Of a stretch of DNA of 64,000 bases, positions 34,195-43,424 are shown in pieces. Source of the DNA: an uncultured Roseibium sp. (GTDB lineage Bacteria; Pseudomonadota; Alphaproteobacteria; Rhizobiales; Stappiaceae); NCBI RefSeq assembly GCF_947494555.1, contig NZ_CANLVF010000006.1, positions 449,014-513,013 on the forward strand. The letters run 5' to 3'. The first letter of the stretch is position 1, and each line of letters opens with the position of its first letter. The notes beneath the pieces are model-generated. The model was not told the origin of the DNA. It did no database searches and was given only the letters and a program-made list of their open reading frames with translations. The translations under genes and the position numbers were made by a program.

Positions 34195-35112
34195 CTAGGC
34201 TCCGACGCTACGCATCTGACGGCCTTGGCGCCGAAGCGGAAGAACAGACAGGCACTCGGCAAGCGACGGCCGTGCGCTAGCGACCTCAGTGGACGTCTCA
34301 GCACGTTCTTCCGGACAAGTGGTAATTTTCTCCACCTGCCTATCGGTTTCCAACGGTGCGCAGGTGTTGCCAATTGCCGCCAGCAGGCGCGGTGCCATGC
34401 GGGCAGCGATACTGGACCCCAGGTACGCGGACATCGCTTCAACCCGACTGGCGATTGGAAGTCCGAAATACTCGTCAACCGTTTCGCGCGAGACTTTCTT
34501 CCGGGCAACGATCCCGGACCGGCCGTACCAGTCGACGAGAACTTTTTTCACGGACAGCACTGGAAGCCCCTTTCGAAGCATAATGTTTTTCAACATCAAG
34601 CCGGCCGCGGTCAGATCGTCTCGCGCGTCTCGAGCCTTTCGCCCTCCCTGGGCGCCACTTCCACGTTTCACAGAGACGACATGCAGGTCGCAGGTTTGAT
34701 GATCGAAGACCACGATGTCGATGACCACGCTCTTTCCGTGAGCCCCGTCGATTGGCAGGTTCAGATCGTCAAGTTTGTCGAGCTGATTGCATTCGACCAA
34801 TGACATCGCTTCCTTGGAAACGGTCAACGCGACCTGGGTCTGCACCTCATACCTGTCACCTGCTTCGGCGAAGGCGTGAGCAATGGCCTTTTCGAGCAAC
34901 AGGCCGTGGCGCTTGGGCAGGCTGTCCAGTGGTCCCCTCACCTGGGTCAATTTGTTGCCCAACAGCTCGTCCGGGCAATAGGTCTTGTCGAAGCATTCCT
35001 GCAACGCGGCATCGACCGCATCGCGGATTTCAACGGGGAGATCCGCGAAATCAGGTGCATAAGCACTCTTGACGTCTGGATTGGTGGTGGGATTTGGGAA
35101 TTGCTTGTGCAT
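34195..35112 (-). CDS. Possible PD-(D/E)XK-like protein of the protease module
   Basis: A 305-residue protein from ATG 35112, preceded on its strand by GAAAGGAAG; the frame is open to 35154. I recognise no named family. A nuclease-like core may be present: Glu74 in a helix (LLLEKAIAHAFAEAG), Asp132 in VVIDIVVFDH, and strand LHVVSVKRG. The usual ExK appears as SVK, so the acidic residue is replaced and activity is doubtful. The C-terminal 60 residues look disordered. It is divergent from the XRE regulator and lies in line with the DUF6634 and protease genes after a 162-bp gap. Confidence 0.55.
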   Translation of the reverse strand: MHKQFPNPTTNPDVKSAYAPDFADLPVEIRDAVDAALQECFDKTYCPDELLGNKLTQVRGPLDSLPKRHGLLLEKAIAHAFAEAGDRYEVQTQVALTVSKEAMSLVECNQLDKLDDLNLPIDGAHGKSVVIDIVVFDHQTCDLHVVSVKRGSGAQGGRKARDARDDLTAAGLMLKNIMLRKGLPVLSVKKVLVDWYGRSGIVARKKVSRETVDEYFGLPIASRVEAMSAYLGSSIAARMAPRLLAAIGNTCAPLETDRQVEKITTCPEERAETSTEVASARPSLAECLSVLPLRRQGRQMRSVGA

Positions 35113-35197
35113 AGGCTTCCTTTCGGGTTGATGGGACGCCCTTAAATTGCACAAAATGATCAGAGTGAACAGAATTGAATCGAATTATGGTTAACCG

Positions 35198-35443
35198 ATG
35201 ATAAACCCGAAGCAGTGCCGAGCGGCCCGGGCCTGGCTGGGATGGTCTCAGGATGACTTGGCTGAAAACGCCAAATGCGCTCGCCGGACCATAGCTGCAT
35301 TTGAGCAAGAAAAGTCCGTACCTTTCGACCGGACACTGCGTGACATTCAAAAAGCTCTTGAAGACGCCGGGATCACCTTCCTGATGGCTGGCGCAAGGGG
35401 AATTGGATTGCGTGAAGGTCGGGACAACTCAGGCAACGCCTAA
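35198..35443 (+). CDS. Small XRE-family helix-turn-helix regulator
   Basis: An 81-residue protein with one lambda-repressor-like domain (CRAARAWLGWSQDDLAENAKCARRTIAAFEQEKSVP, residues about 7-45) and a short tail (LEDAGITFLMAGARGIGLR) typical of this small class. It is divergent from the nuclease-like gene with 85 bp between starts, so it probably controls that module. Immediately downstream lies copy 1 of the 223-bp repeat. Confidence 0.9.
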   Translation: MINPKQCRAARAWLGWSQDDLAENAKCARRTIAAFEQEKSVPFDRTLRDIQKALEDAGITFLMAGARGIGLREGRDNSGNA

Positions 35444-35457
35444 AACGGATTACCAAA

Positions 35458-35680
35458 AAGGCGACGCGATACAGCCTAGGTTGCCCACGACCTGGATCGA
35501 AGTCATTCAAGTTACGCTTTTTCGATTCAAGCGCCGAGACTTGCGATTCAGACAGCCAAATGAGCGTTTCAGCGGGAAACGCCGTTCTCGAGGTTTTCGA
35601 TTCAATTCATTGAACGGGCGTTACATGAGTGAACGGCGTTCTCTTCGTTATTGTCCCCTGAAATGTGGAAATCGTTTCCA
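35458..35680 (+). repeat. 223-bp structured repeat, copy 1
   Basis: Aligns with 58810-59033 (roughly 70 percent identical by eye, same orientation, nearly same length). Conserved inside: the start AAGGCGACGCG, GACCTGGAT, GTTACGCTTTTTCGATTC and a hairpin GCGTTTC-AGCGG-GAAACGC (35564-35582). The palindrome TTCAAT-TC-ATTGAA follows, then GGCGTTACATG and finally TGGAAATCGTTTCCA (35666-35680). It begins 15 bases after the XRE stop. Nature unknown: control region, element end or RNA. Confidence 0.7.
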
Positions 35681-35920
35681 GAGATGGTTCATTGGGGTCA
35701 ATTCTCACGCTGGATATGCAACAAGTCGTCGCGCAAAATGATCCTGACGTCACTTCATCTCGCACCTAAAAAAACCGGTGGCGGTGATGGATCTGCTTGA
35801 GGCCAATGCATCAAATCTTGTCGCACGAAAGCGTTGATGGCGAAGACACCAGGCGCACCGGCAGTCCGCCAGAATTTCTTTGCTAAGCGTGTGCCCAGAT
35901 ACATCGGCGCGCAACAAGTC
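35681..35920. other. Non-coding gap after repeat copy 1
   Basis: With the repeat this makes a gap of about 480 bases between the XRE and amphi-Trp genes. No gene or further motif is seen in this part. Confidence 0.4.
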
Positions 35921-36196
35921 TTAGCCAAGTTCAACCGGCCCGGACTGCGCAGCTTTGTCGTACCATTTCAATTCGATTTCCAAGCTGTGCTCAGTGCCTT
36001 TGCTTGCGCTTTCCTCATCTTCGACCTTGAGCTCCAGAACAATTTGGTCGGGAAACTCCAGCGAAATTTCCTCAGCTCCCTGGCGCAGTGTCAGAGTGCC
36101 TGCCTCAATGCGGTCAGCGATGCCACGCAGAAATCCAACGGCGTCAGCCCGGGACTTGCTTTCTTTACTTCTAAAGAGGGTTGTTTCACGTCCCAT
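35921..36196 (-). CDS. Amphi-Trp domain protein
   Basis: A 91-residue protein. The pattern FLRGIADRIEAGTLTLRQGAEEISLEFPDQIVLELKVEDEE, ending HSLEIELKWYD with the conserved Trp, fits the amphi-Trp domain, a small domain of unknown function. It stands alone on the minus strand. Confidence 0.8.
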   Translation of the reverse strand: MGRETTLFRSKESKSRADAVGFLRGIADRIEAGTLTLRQGAEEISLEFPDQIVLELKVEDEESASKGTEHSLEIELKWYDKAAQSGPVELG

Positions 36197-36358
36197 ATAA
36201 ATCTCCCGAATTGTGCGCTTTGAAGCCTCAGTTTCGAACCTTGCATCTGCGCAAGATTAGGGTTTCTGAAATGAAGGCTCCCAATTCGCCTTACCCTATA
36301 GACTTGGACCGATATGGTTTAGCCCTCTCGAACAGCCAAGTTCAACGTCGAAGCCCGC

Positions 36359-37237
36359 TTACGCTGCCAACCGGCGAAACCCGAGCGTAACCAGCGTCGC
36401 CATGATCATTATGTAGAACGAATAAAGCGCGGCTACCCCGAGAATGGACTGTTGCTCTGTTCCTGAAAAACTTAGGGCGATGATTGCAAATGCCAGCGGT
36501 CCATTTTGAATGCCTGTTTCCAGGGACACCGTTCTGGCGATGCGCTCCGGGTGACGCAGTGTTTTTGCAAGACCATAGCCAACCGCCATCCCAATGATGC
36601 CCAGCATCATCGCAGCAAGATGAATGTTAGGTGCGGTCGAGGTCAAAAACTCCCAGTTTCTCGGGACCCAGGACACGATGATGAACAGAATGAAAAGGAT
36701 TGCCACCCAAGAGCCAACACGTTCGGTTACGGCACCTGCTTTCTGGCTGACGGCACGTATTCCCATGCCAACGCCAACCGGTATCAGGATCACAAGCAGC
36801 GTTGTGACGATGTTGTCAGTCGGGATTTCGATCTGAAGCGCTGACGCGTAAAGAATGAGCAGTATTGGGATCAGCAGGATCCCCAACACCGTCGACGTGA
36901 CAGTCATCAGGATTGAGAGCGCAACATCGCCACGCGAAAAATAGGTGAACATATTGGATGTTGTGCCACCGGGCATGCAGGACATGATCAGTATGCCCAC
37001 AGCGGCTGAGGCCGGCAGGGAAAGGGCAATCGTCAGCAAAAACCCCGTCAATGGCATGAAGGCATATTGGGAGAAAACACCGATCCCGAGTGCAGTCGGC
37101 CGGCGCAGGGCAGACAAGAAGTCTTTCGGCGTCAATGCCGCCCCCATTCCAAGCATGATGATGACGACCTGAAGGGCAATCAGTGTTTGTTCAAAAGAGG
37201 AGATCAATAATCTTTGCTTTCCTGAATTGCGCCTCAA
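36359..37237 (-). CDS. Bile acid:sodium symporter (BASS/SBF) family transporter
   Basis: A 292-residue membrane protein with about nine helices. The family blocks FSQYAFMPLTGFLLTIALSLPASAAVGILIMSCMPGGTTSNMFTYFSRGDVALSI and SLETGIQNGPLAFAIIALSF contain the two crossover motifs that bind sodium. Members move bile acids, pantoate, pyruvate or other organic anions. The amidase/hydrolase cluster on the other side of the AraC gene includes a choloylglycine-hydrolase-family protein, so an amide-linked organic acid is possible but unproven. Confidence 0.92.
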   Translation of the reverse strand: MRRNSGKQRLLISSFEQTLIALQVVIIMLGMGAALTPKDFLSALRRPTALGIGVFSQYAFMPLTGFLLTIALSLPASAAVGILIMSCMPGGTTSNMFTYFSRGDVALSILMTVTSTVLGILLIPILLILYASALQIEIPTDNIVTTLLVILIPVGVGMGIRAVSQKAGAVTERVGSWVAILFILFIIVSWVPRNWEFLTSTAPNIHLAAMMLGIIGMAVGYGLAKTLRHPERIARTVSLETGIQNGPLAFAIIALSFSGTEQQSILGVAALYSFYIMIMATLVTLGFRRLAA

Positions 37238-37561
37238 AAAGCCAGGCGCGTTATAGAAGCGACAACTGACCTAAATTCTGCTAGGATTGACAAACGCCGG
37301 ACTACATAACGTATTGACCATGCATTGCTTTTCTCGATGGTTCAACGGCAATTGGAGAACTGCGCCATGAATTTGAGCTCAATGTCAATCATGCAGCGAA
37401 AGGTAGCGCTGTACACTTTGGTGAAGTTTTCCTTGCCAAAGCGGCTCGGCTCCTTAGAGAAACGCTGCGTTCCAAGAAATTTGCCAATTTACCAGCTGAT
37501 ATCGCCGCCCCGCTCAGAAAGGCATATTTGGCAAGAAGAGACAGTTGCAAAGCAAACAACC
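37238..37561. other. Intergenic stretch, possible decayed coding remnant
   Basis: A frame without stops runs on the plus strand from about 37321 into the AraC gene (translation contains HFGEVFLAKAARLLRETLRSKKF). It has plausible composition but no start or family match. I leave it unannotated; it may be chance or a relic. Confidence 0.3.
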
Positions 37562-38569
37562 TCAGTTGTCTGAACGCAGAATACGCTGCGACCGCTTCAA
37601 AGTCTCATGCGGGGCTTCTCCGAACAGCGATCTATAGTCCCCTGAAAACCGTCCCCCATTCATGAAACCGAATTGCAGACTGACGTCCTTGATGGAATTC
37701 GGCGGATTGTACGGATCCAGCAACCGGTCCTTTGCCTTCTCCAGACGCATCCGCTTGATGTACTGGATCGGAGAGACGCCGTGTATCGACGCAAAACTTT
37801 CCGACAAACGCGTGTGGCCAACCCCTGCCGCGCGGCAGAGATCCGACAGCGTCACAGGTGTTTCTATATCGTTGGCGATCTCAACTGCGCGGCGGACGAT
37901 GGCCAGATCGCTTCGCCTCTTATGCCCCGATTCAGGTGAAAAGACACTTTGCGCCAGCACGGCTTGGGCCGCGATCTCATAGAGCGCATTTTCGGCGACC
38001 TCAGGCATGCCATAGTGATCGCCGCGCAACTCTTGATCCAGGCAAAAGGAAAGAACACGGTTGATCCGCCGCTGGACGTCAATGCCTGAAGCTGATTTGA
38101 GGTCCAGGAAGTCATCGGTGAGCTGGCTTTCATCCGTATCCTGCCCGGAGAGCGCGCTTATCTCATTGATCAAACGATCTGTCTTAAACCCTGCACCGCA
38201 GCTAATGACGTCTTTTCCCTGAGAAACATAGCCTAGCCGAGGCGTGAAAAGCGCGATGTCGCCTGGCGAAGCGTGCCGGCCGTTCAAGGTGTAGTCGCCG
38301 CTCCAGGACAGCGGGTAGGTAAAGGCGACCCATCCTTGACCAGGAACAAGGTGGGTTGTTGTTTCCCTATCATATTCCATGCGCAGGATCGCCGCGTCTT
38401 GCGACATAGCTCTCAGCGATTTACGGCTCACAGCCCCCTTGCCAAGCTGCACCATTCCGGATTCTGCCACAGCAGCTCCAGCAACGTGTTGAGCGTAACT
38501 GTTGACCGAGCGGGAGGCTCTCGTGAACTCGGCTTCGCTTTGGGTACTACCGCTTATGGGCTCCGTCAT
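37562..38569 (-). CDS. AraC-family transcriptional regulator
   Basis: A 335-residue protein. The N-terminal domain (about 40-210) is of the AraC-binding-like type, and the C-terminal double helix-turn-helix is clear (VTLSDLCRAAGVGHTRLSESFASIHGVSPIQYIKRMRLEKAKDRLL, then SIKDVSLQFGFMNGGRFSGDYRSLFGEAPHETL). It is divergent from the outer-membrane protein gene at 38877. A box at 38748-38770 in the shared region recurs upstream of the ABM gene and the amidohydrolase gene, which makes this the best candidate regulator of all three. Confidence 0.93.
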   Translation of the reverse strand: MTEPISGSTQSEAEFTRASRSVNSYAQHVAGAAVAESGMVQLGKGAVSRKSLRAMSQDAAILRMEYDRETTTHLVPGQGWVAFTYPLSWSGDYTLNGRHASPGDIALFTPRLGYVSQGKDVISCGAGFKTDRLINEISALSGQDTDESQLTDDFLDLKSASGIDVQRRINRVLSFCLDQELRGDHYGMPEVAENALYEIAAQAVLAQSVFSPESGHKRRSDLAIVRRAVEIANDIETPVTLSDLCRAAGVGHTRLSESFASIHGVSPIQYIKRMRLEKAKDRLLDPYNPPNSIKDVSLQFGFMNGGRFSGDYRSLFGEAPHETLKRSQRILRSDN

Positions 38570-38876
38570 ATGAACGTATCGCCACTCCCTTTCTCAAAAA
38601 CACCAAAACACCCCGCCGCTTGGCGCCCAACGACTTGAAGAAAACTCGCTATGCCGGCTTATCAACCTGTTTCCTATTCAACGGAAGAAACATGACAAGC
38701 CTTTGTCACACATGTCGTTTGAGACATTGAACGCGTTGACCGCGCTCGCGGAAGAATCGGACATCGTTTTCTTCTGCACTGCAATGGACAACAAACGGCA
38801 TCTCGAATTTACTCCTTTTCAAACCGATCAGTAGCCATGCAGCACCACAAAAAATGCTGCAATTTCAAGGGTACAG
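38570..38876. promoter_or_regulatory. AraC / outer-membrane protein divergent control region
   Basis: About 307 bases between divergent genes. It contains the shared box at 38748-38770. No other gene is seen. Confidence 0.55.
38748..38770 (+). promoter_or_regulatory. Shared regulatory box A (probable AraC site)
   Basis: A 23-bp match to boxes at 55323-55345 and 58627-58649; the common part reads GAAGAATYGGACATCGTTTT preceded by GCG. It lies 106 bp before the outer-membrane protein start. Length and sequence suit a two-half-site AraC operator. Confidence 0.7.
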
Positions 38877-39959
38877 ATGGAGGCCTTTATGCGCTCGTTG
38901 TCTGCTAAAGTAGTTTTCAATCTTCCGACCTCTGTTTGGCTGCCTGGCCGGTCAACCGTTTGGCCCGGATCTCTGGCGCGCAAGGCGGCGATGCTTGCAT
39001 GTGCGGCGCTGTTGACACTTCAGGCGGTGCCAACCGTGATTGCACAGACAGTTGAGGCTTCGCCATCAAACCCCATTGCCCAATATGATGGAACACTGTC
39101 CGCATTTAACAAGAAAAACAATGAAGAGCAGATCGATACACCTGCCGAACTCACCCAGTCGCATACAGCCCCACACGAAAAATCAGCTGACGATCTAAGC
39201 CGCGAACTCTCCAACCCGAACTCCCCTCTTGCAAAACTGCAATTCGAAACGCGCTTCACCGCTTTCGAAGGTGATCTTCCGGGAGCAGATGACGAATGGG
39301 CACTCTCGACTGTCTTTCAGCCGATTTTCCCGTTTCCGATCTCCGCAGACGGCACGACCAACTTTTTCCTCCGTCCGGGTGTGCCGATCATCTGGCGGCA
39401 GCCGTCCTTCAACGCGGGCAGCAACCGCTTCGATGCGATCGGCGGCATTGGCGATATCGGGTTTGACGCCGCGATCGGCAAGTCCTTTGACAATGGCGTG
39501 ATTGCGGTTGCCGGCATTCAGGGGACCTTGCCCACCGGCACAGACAGCCGATTGACAGGTGGTCAACTGCGCCTCGGACCGGAAGCCGTTCTCGGTTACA
39601 TCAACAAGACAGGTTACGCGGTGGCGTTTCCGCAGCACCAGTGGAACGTCGCCGGTTGGGAAGACGAGGCTTATGCGGTCAGCAATTTCGAGTTCAATGC
39701 CGGACTCTATCTTCCAAATGCATGGACGGTCTTCACCAACCCGGTGTTTGAATATGACTGGATGGACAATCAGTGGACGGTCCCGGTCAATCTTGGCGTT
39801 CGCAAAGTCGTCAATGTTGGCAAGATGCCGGTGCAATTTGTCCTGAAGGGTGACTACTACCTCGAGAAGGACGACACGTTCGGCGAGGAGTTTGCCGTGA
39901 CGCTTCAAGTCACGCCTGTCGTCCAGAACTTCATCTACAACGCTTTGATCAAGAATTAG
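38877..39959 (+). CDS. Outer-membrane beta-barrel-like protein, transporter-type
   Basis: A 360-residue protein (ATG 38877, or 38889). The N-terminus has a long signal region ending TVIAQTVEAS near residue 60. After a polar linker comes a barrel-like stretch of alternating hydrophobic strands (FQPIFPFPISADGTTNFFLRPGVPIIWRQ, FDAAIGKSFDNGVIAVAGIQGTLPTGT, ending ALIKN). It resembles outer-membrane proteins of the phenol-degradation meta-pathway type. First gene behind box A, followed by a membrane-fusion protein. The exact role is unknown. Confidence 0.65.
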   Translation: MEAFMRSLSAKVVFNLPTSVWLPGRSTVWPGSLARKAAMLACAALLTLQAVPTVIAQTVEASPSNPIAQYDGTLSAFNKKNNEEQIDTPAELTQSHTAPHEKSADDLSRELSNPNSPLAKLQFETRFTAFEGDLPGADDEWALSTVFQPIFPFPISADGTTNFFLRPGVPIIWRQPSFNAGSNRFDAIGGIGDIGFDAAIGKSFDNGVIAVAGIQGTLPTGTDSRLTGGQLRLGPEAVLGYINKTGYAVAFPQHQWNVAGWEDEAYAVSNFEFNAGLYLPNAWTVFTNPVFEYDWMDNQWTVPVNLGVRKVVNVGKMPVQFVLKGDYYLEKDDTFGEEFAVTLQVTPVVQNFIYNALIKN

Positions 39960-40127
39960 GTGATAGCCGGATGTCGACATATCGTTCCAGCACAAAAGCG
40001 GTGTTGTATGCTTAGACAGATCGGTTTGCGCGGCGACGGTCTTCCAAACCAGGTTCAAAGCACATCGGCTGTCCAGGCACTGATGTCCCGCAAGTCCGCA
40101 GATGTCCGCGCAACTTGGAGGATCGAT

Positions 40128-40973
40128 ATGGTTTGGCGCATTTTCATTGTTCTCGCTGCACTTTTGCACCTGACGGTCCCAACAGCCGCTCAGGACAAGA
40201 CCAATGAAACAGGACAGGTGTTCGAATATCCCGGCACCGTTGTGCCATCGCGCGAAGCGGAAATTACACCGCTTGTGAGCGGCTGGTTGAACAAGATCCA
40301 TTTCGTGCCGGGACAATATGTCGAGAAGGGCGACGTTCTTTTCGAATTCAATCAGATTCCAACGGAACTCGGCATTCAACAGGGCAAAGCCCGCCTCGCA
40401 AGGGCAGTGGCGGAACTGCACCTGGCAGAGGCGGAATTGCAGAGAGCATCGCAGCTCAGAGAACGAGACGTGACGTCCGAGGTCGAGGTGCTCGAGGCGG
40501 AAGCGAGACGTGACATCGCCACGGCAACGGTGAAGGAACTCGAAATTGATCTCGAACTTCAAGCGATCATGCTCAGCCACCTGCTCCAGAAGGCTCCCTT
40601 TTCCGGGATCATGAGCGAGCCTTTTGTTCAGGAGAACGGGTGGCAAGGCAAGGAAGGCAGAGAAATCATCAGGATGGCGACCGTCACCCAGATCGACCCG
40701 ATCCGTGTGATTGGCGAGGTTCCATATGACGTTTACGCAGAGCGGCGCAAAATTTTCGGGACGGATCAGGCCACGATCGAGGGGCTGACGCTCACGTTGG
40801 TGCTGCCAGATGGCGAGACCTTTCCCCACGAGGGCAAGTTCGTGTCCGGCGGCTATGCGTTCGATGAAGAGAGCCAGAAACTAACGGTCTGGGCAGAATT
40901 CCCCAACCCGGATTTGCTGCTTCGCCCCGGTCTTGATGTCACTATTCGCTCGGAATTGAAACAGAGCAAGTGA
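40128..40973 (+). CDS. Membrane-fusion (AcrA/HlyD-type) protein without RND partner
   Basis: A 281-residue protein from ATG 40128 with GGAGG six bases upstream; the frame is open to 39960. Signal peptide to about TAAQ. The adaptor pattern is clear: barrel-sandwich half GTVVPSREAEITPLVSGWLNKIHFVPGQYVEKGDVLFEF, a helical hairpin with AEAELQRASQLRERDVTSEVEVLEAEARRD, and a second lipoyl half APFSGIMSEPFVQENGW. It is shorter than most RND adaptors, and no RND or ABC inner-membrane pump gene is adjacent, so it is an orphan adaptor here. Confidence 0.85.
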   Translation: MVWRIFIVLAALLHLTVPTAAQDKTNETGQVFEYPGTVVPSREAEITPLVSGWLNKIHFVPGQYVEKGDVLFEFNQIPTELGIQQGKARLARAVAELHLAEAELQRASQLRERDVTSEVEVLEAEARRDIATATVKELEIDLELQAIMLSHLLQKAPFSGIMSEPFVQENGWQGKEGREIIRMATVTQIDPIRVIGEVPYDVYAERRKIFGTDQATIEGLTLTLVLPDGETFPHEGKFVSGGYAFDEESQKLTVWAEFPNPDLLLRPGLDVTIRSELKQSK

Positions 40974-41047
40974 CCCAGGCTTATGCAATCAACCTGTCGC
41001 CTGGCTTCTCTATTTTGAATCAAGGCTGTTTTTCGGAGGGTAAATGA

Positions 41048-42052
41048 ATGTGCTCGAGAGTGTTCTGGAACAAGACCGGCCAACCCATGCTGGTTGGCCG
41101 CAATGAAGACTGGTTCGAAAGTCTCCAGACCAAGGTTTATGCGTTCCCGAGAGGCATGAAGCGGGACGGTGCAGTCGACGACAACCCGGCGACGTGGACT
41201 TCGAAATACGGCAGCATTGTCGGCGCGTGCTACGGCGCGGCCATCACCGACGGGATGAATGAGGCCGGGCTGAATTGTAACCTGCTCTACCTCGCCGAAT
41301 CCGATTTCGGTCCCCGCGACACCTCCAAGGGCGGTTTGTCGGTTTCGATCTTCGCCCAGTGGGTGCTCGACAACTTTGCGACCGTGGGCGAGGTTCTGGC
41401 CGCGCTTGAGACCGTTCAGATCGTACCGATCTACATGATGCACTTCACCGACAAGGTGCAGTCTCCCTTCCACTATTCCATTGCGGACAAGACAGGCAAT
41501 TCGGCTGTCATCGAGGTGCTGGATGGCGACTTCAGCATTCACAAGGGGCCTAAGGTCACGATCATGACCAACTCGCCCCCCTATGAGCAGCAGCTTGAAA
41601 ACATGAAGCAATATGTCGGCCTTGGCGGCGACAAGCCATTGCCCGGCGGTTCTCAGGCGGACGAGCGTTTCGTGCGCGGGGCATACTACCTGAGCGCCCT
41701 GCCCGACGAACCTGCCGATTACCACGAGGCTGTTGCGAATATCCTTGCGGTCATTCGCAACATGTCGACGCCCTGGGGCATCAGCGACCCGTCCCGACCC
41801 AACGTTTCGCCCACCCGGTGGCGCACGATCAGCGATCTGACAAACGGGCGCTATTATTTCGAGTTCACACAAAATCCGACGGTCGCCTGGATAGACCTGC
41901 ACAAGCTCAACCTGGAGGCCGGCGCGCCGGTCGTGATGTTCGATCTGAAAAAAGACATCCGGGCGACAGGCGAAGTTTCGGACCGGTTCAATCCGTCCAG
42001 GGAACTTGCCTGGCTGCGTGGTGGCGCAGTGCTCAATCCAGCCGACTTGTAG
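41048..42052 (+). CDS. Linear amide C-N hydrolase, choloylglycine hydrolase / penicillin V acylase family
   Basis: A 334-residue Ntn hydrolase. After Met removal Cys2 (MCSR) is the N-terminal nucleophile. Arg and Asp follow in VGRNEDWFE, then MTNSPPYEQQL with the oxyanion Asn, and SPTRWRTISDL with the conserved Arg. The family hydrolyses conjugated bile salts, penicillin V, N-acyl homoserine lactones or other acyl amides. No signal peptide precedes the Cys, so it acts in the cytosol, unlike many Gram-negative members. The serine hydrolases downstream suggest stepwise breakdown of an amide or ester (inference). Confidence 0.92.
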   Translation: MCSRVFWNKTGQPMLVGRNEDWFESLQTKVYAFPRGMKRDGAVDDNPATWTSKYGSIVGACYGAAITDGMNEAGLNCNLLYLAESDFGPRDTSKGGLSVSIFAQWVLDNFATVGEVLAALETVQIVPIYMMHFTDKVQSPFHYSIADKTGNSAVIEVLDGDFSIHKGPKVTIMTNSPPYEQQLENMKQYVGLGGDKPLPGGSQADERFVRGAYYLSALPDEPADYHEAVANILAVIRNMSTPWGISDPSRPNVSPTRWRTISDLTNGRYYFEFTQNPTVAWIDLHKLNLEAGAPVVMFDLKKDIRATGEVSDRFNPSRELAWLRGGAVLNPADL

Positions 42053-42118
42053 GGCCTCCCCCCCTGCAAGTAACTCTCCTTTTCTCGGAACCACCCCAAC
42101 CCAGAGGCGGAAACGCGA

Positions 42119-43363
42119 ATGACAGACCAATCTGCCCCCAAACCGGTTACGGCCTATAAAGAGGGCTTCACACTGGAAGATCAGCGGCACTTCAAGAACA
42201 ACCGCGATCTGGCGGAGTGGCTGGGTGGTGGCAACGCGTCCGTTTGGGTAAACAACAGACCTTCCGAGGCGTTTCCGTCAACCGCCACGGTTCCGAACCG
42301 TCTGCCCCCAGCGGAGCTGCCCAAGGCAATCAATCCCGAGATCGGCAAGATCACTGTTGAAACAAACAGTCTGGGCACACTGACGCTGGATGAGTTCATG
42401 GCGCACCCTGCTGGCCGCGCGCAGGCGTTCATGGTGATCCACAAAGGCCAGATTGCCTACGAGAACTTTGCAGCCATGCACCCAGCTGATTTTCACGTCT
42501 GGATGTCGACGGCGAAAGTCATCCCGGGTCTGCTGATCGATCTTTTGATCAGTGAGGGCAAGATCGATGACGAAAAAACCGTCGGCCACTATCTCGAGGT
42601 CTATCGCGGTTCTGCCTGGGAAGACATCAAGGTGATTGATGTCATGGACATGTGCACGGGCCTTGATATTCAGGAGATGCAGGACGGGATTTCCTACAAG
42701 CCCGGCTCGGTCGTGCAACGCATGCTATCAGCGGAGTTCGGTCTTCCATACAAGGGGGAAGTTGAGGACTTTGACGCGGTGTTGCGGGACGCCAAGAAGG
42801 TGCTCGAACCCGGAGTGCAGTTCGACTACTCTTCGGTCGCAACGCAAGTGCTGGTGATGATCTGTGAAGCCATCACGGGTGAGCCATGGGCCGAAACCGT
42901 AGACAAGCGCGTCTGGTCGAAAGTCGGTTTCGAAAGCGCGCTGTTGGTGCACACCACACCAACCGGTCTCGCGGTCGGACACGGGATGCTCAGCACACGG
43001 CTGTCTGATATGGGACGGTTCGGCATGCTCTACACCCCAAGCTGGAGCAAGGTTGCCAACGAGCAGGTCGTTACAGACGAAATCCTCAAGCGGATCCAAC
43101 AGGGCACCCGCAGCCATGACTTCTACATGAAGGGTTACGGGCCCGAGACTGCCGCGCACCTTGCAGATGAAACGATGATCTCCAATGCGCGTCAGTGGGA
43201 TGCGGTCTGGCCGGATGGGGACCTTTTCAAGTCCGGTTTTCAGCAGCAGTCGCTCTACGTCTCGCCTTCGCGCGATCTGGTGATTGTCAACTTCTCCGTC
43301 AATGGCGGCGACGACACGATCAAACACTACCTGCGTCCCATCGCGACCTCGGGATTGTTTTGA
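42119..43363 (+). CDS. Serine hydrolase, beta-lactamase / NylB-like family (paralogue 1)
   Basis: A 414-residue protein with the SxxK motif Ser130-Thr-Ala-Lys133 in HVWMSTAKVIPG and the YSS motif in FDYSSVATQV. It ends in a block RQWDAVWPDGDLFKSGFQQQSLYVSPSRDLVIVNFS like those of class C beta-lactamase/6-aminohexanoate-dimer hydrolases. No signal peptide, so cytosolic. Family members cleave small esters and amides. Closely related copies lie at 43425 and 46716. Confidence 0.9.
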   Translation: MTDQSAPKPVTAYKEGFTLEDQRHFKNNRDLAEWLGGGNASVWVNNRPSEAFPSTATVPNRLPPAELPKAINPEIGKITVETNSLGTLTLDEFMAHPAGRAQAFMVIHKGQIAYENFAAMHPADFHVWMSTAKVIPGLLIDLLISEGKIDDEKTVGHYLEVYRGSAWEDIKVIDVMDMCTGLDIQEMQDGISYKPGSVVQRMLSAEFGLPYKGEVEDFDAVLRDAKKVLEPGVQFDYSSVATQVLVMICEAITGEPWAETVDKRVWSKVGFESALLVHTTPTGLAVGHGMLSTRLSDMGRFGMLYTPSWSKVANEQVVTDEILKRIQQGTRSHDFYMKGYGPETAAHLADETMISNARQWDAVWPDGDLFKSGFQQQSLYVSPSRDLVIVNFSVNGGDDTIKHYLRPIATSGLF

Positions 43364-43424
43364 CGCAACCATTGACCAACCCAAAACAGCCGCCGGAATA
43401 CAAACCGATCAGGGAGAATTTCAA

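Noticed and set aside
39195..40829. Long minus-strand frame (544 residues)
   Set aside because: Antisense shadow of the outer-membrane and adaptor genes, rich in Arg/His/Cys without domain signals.
40853..42190. Long minus-strand frame (445 residues)
   Set aside because: Antisense shadow of the choloylglycine-hydrolase-family gene, whose catalytic motifs are complete on the plus strand.
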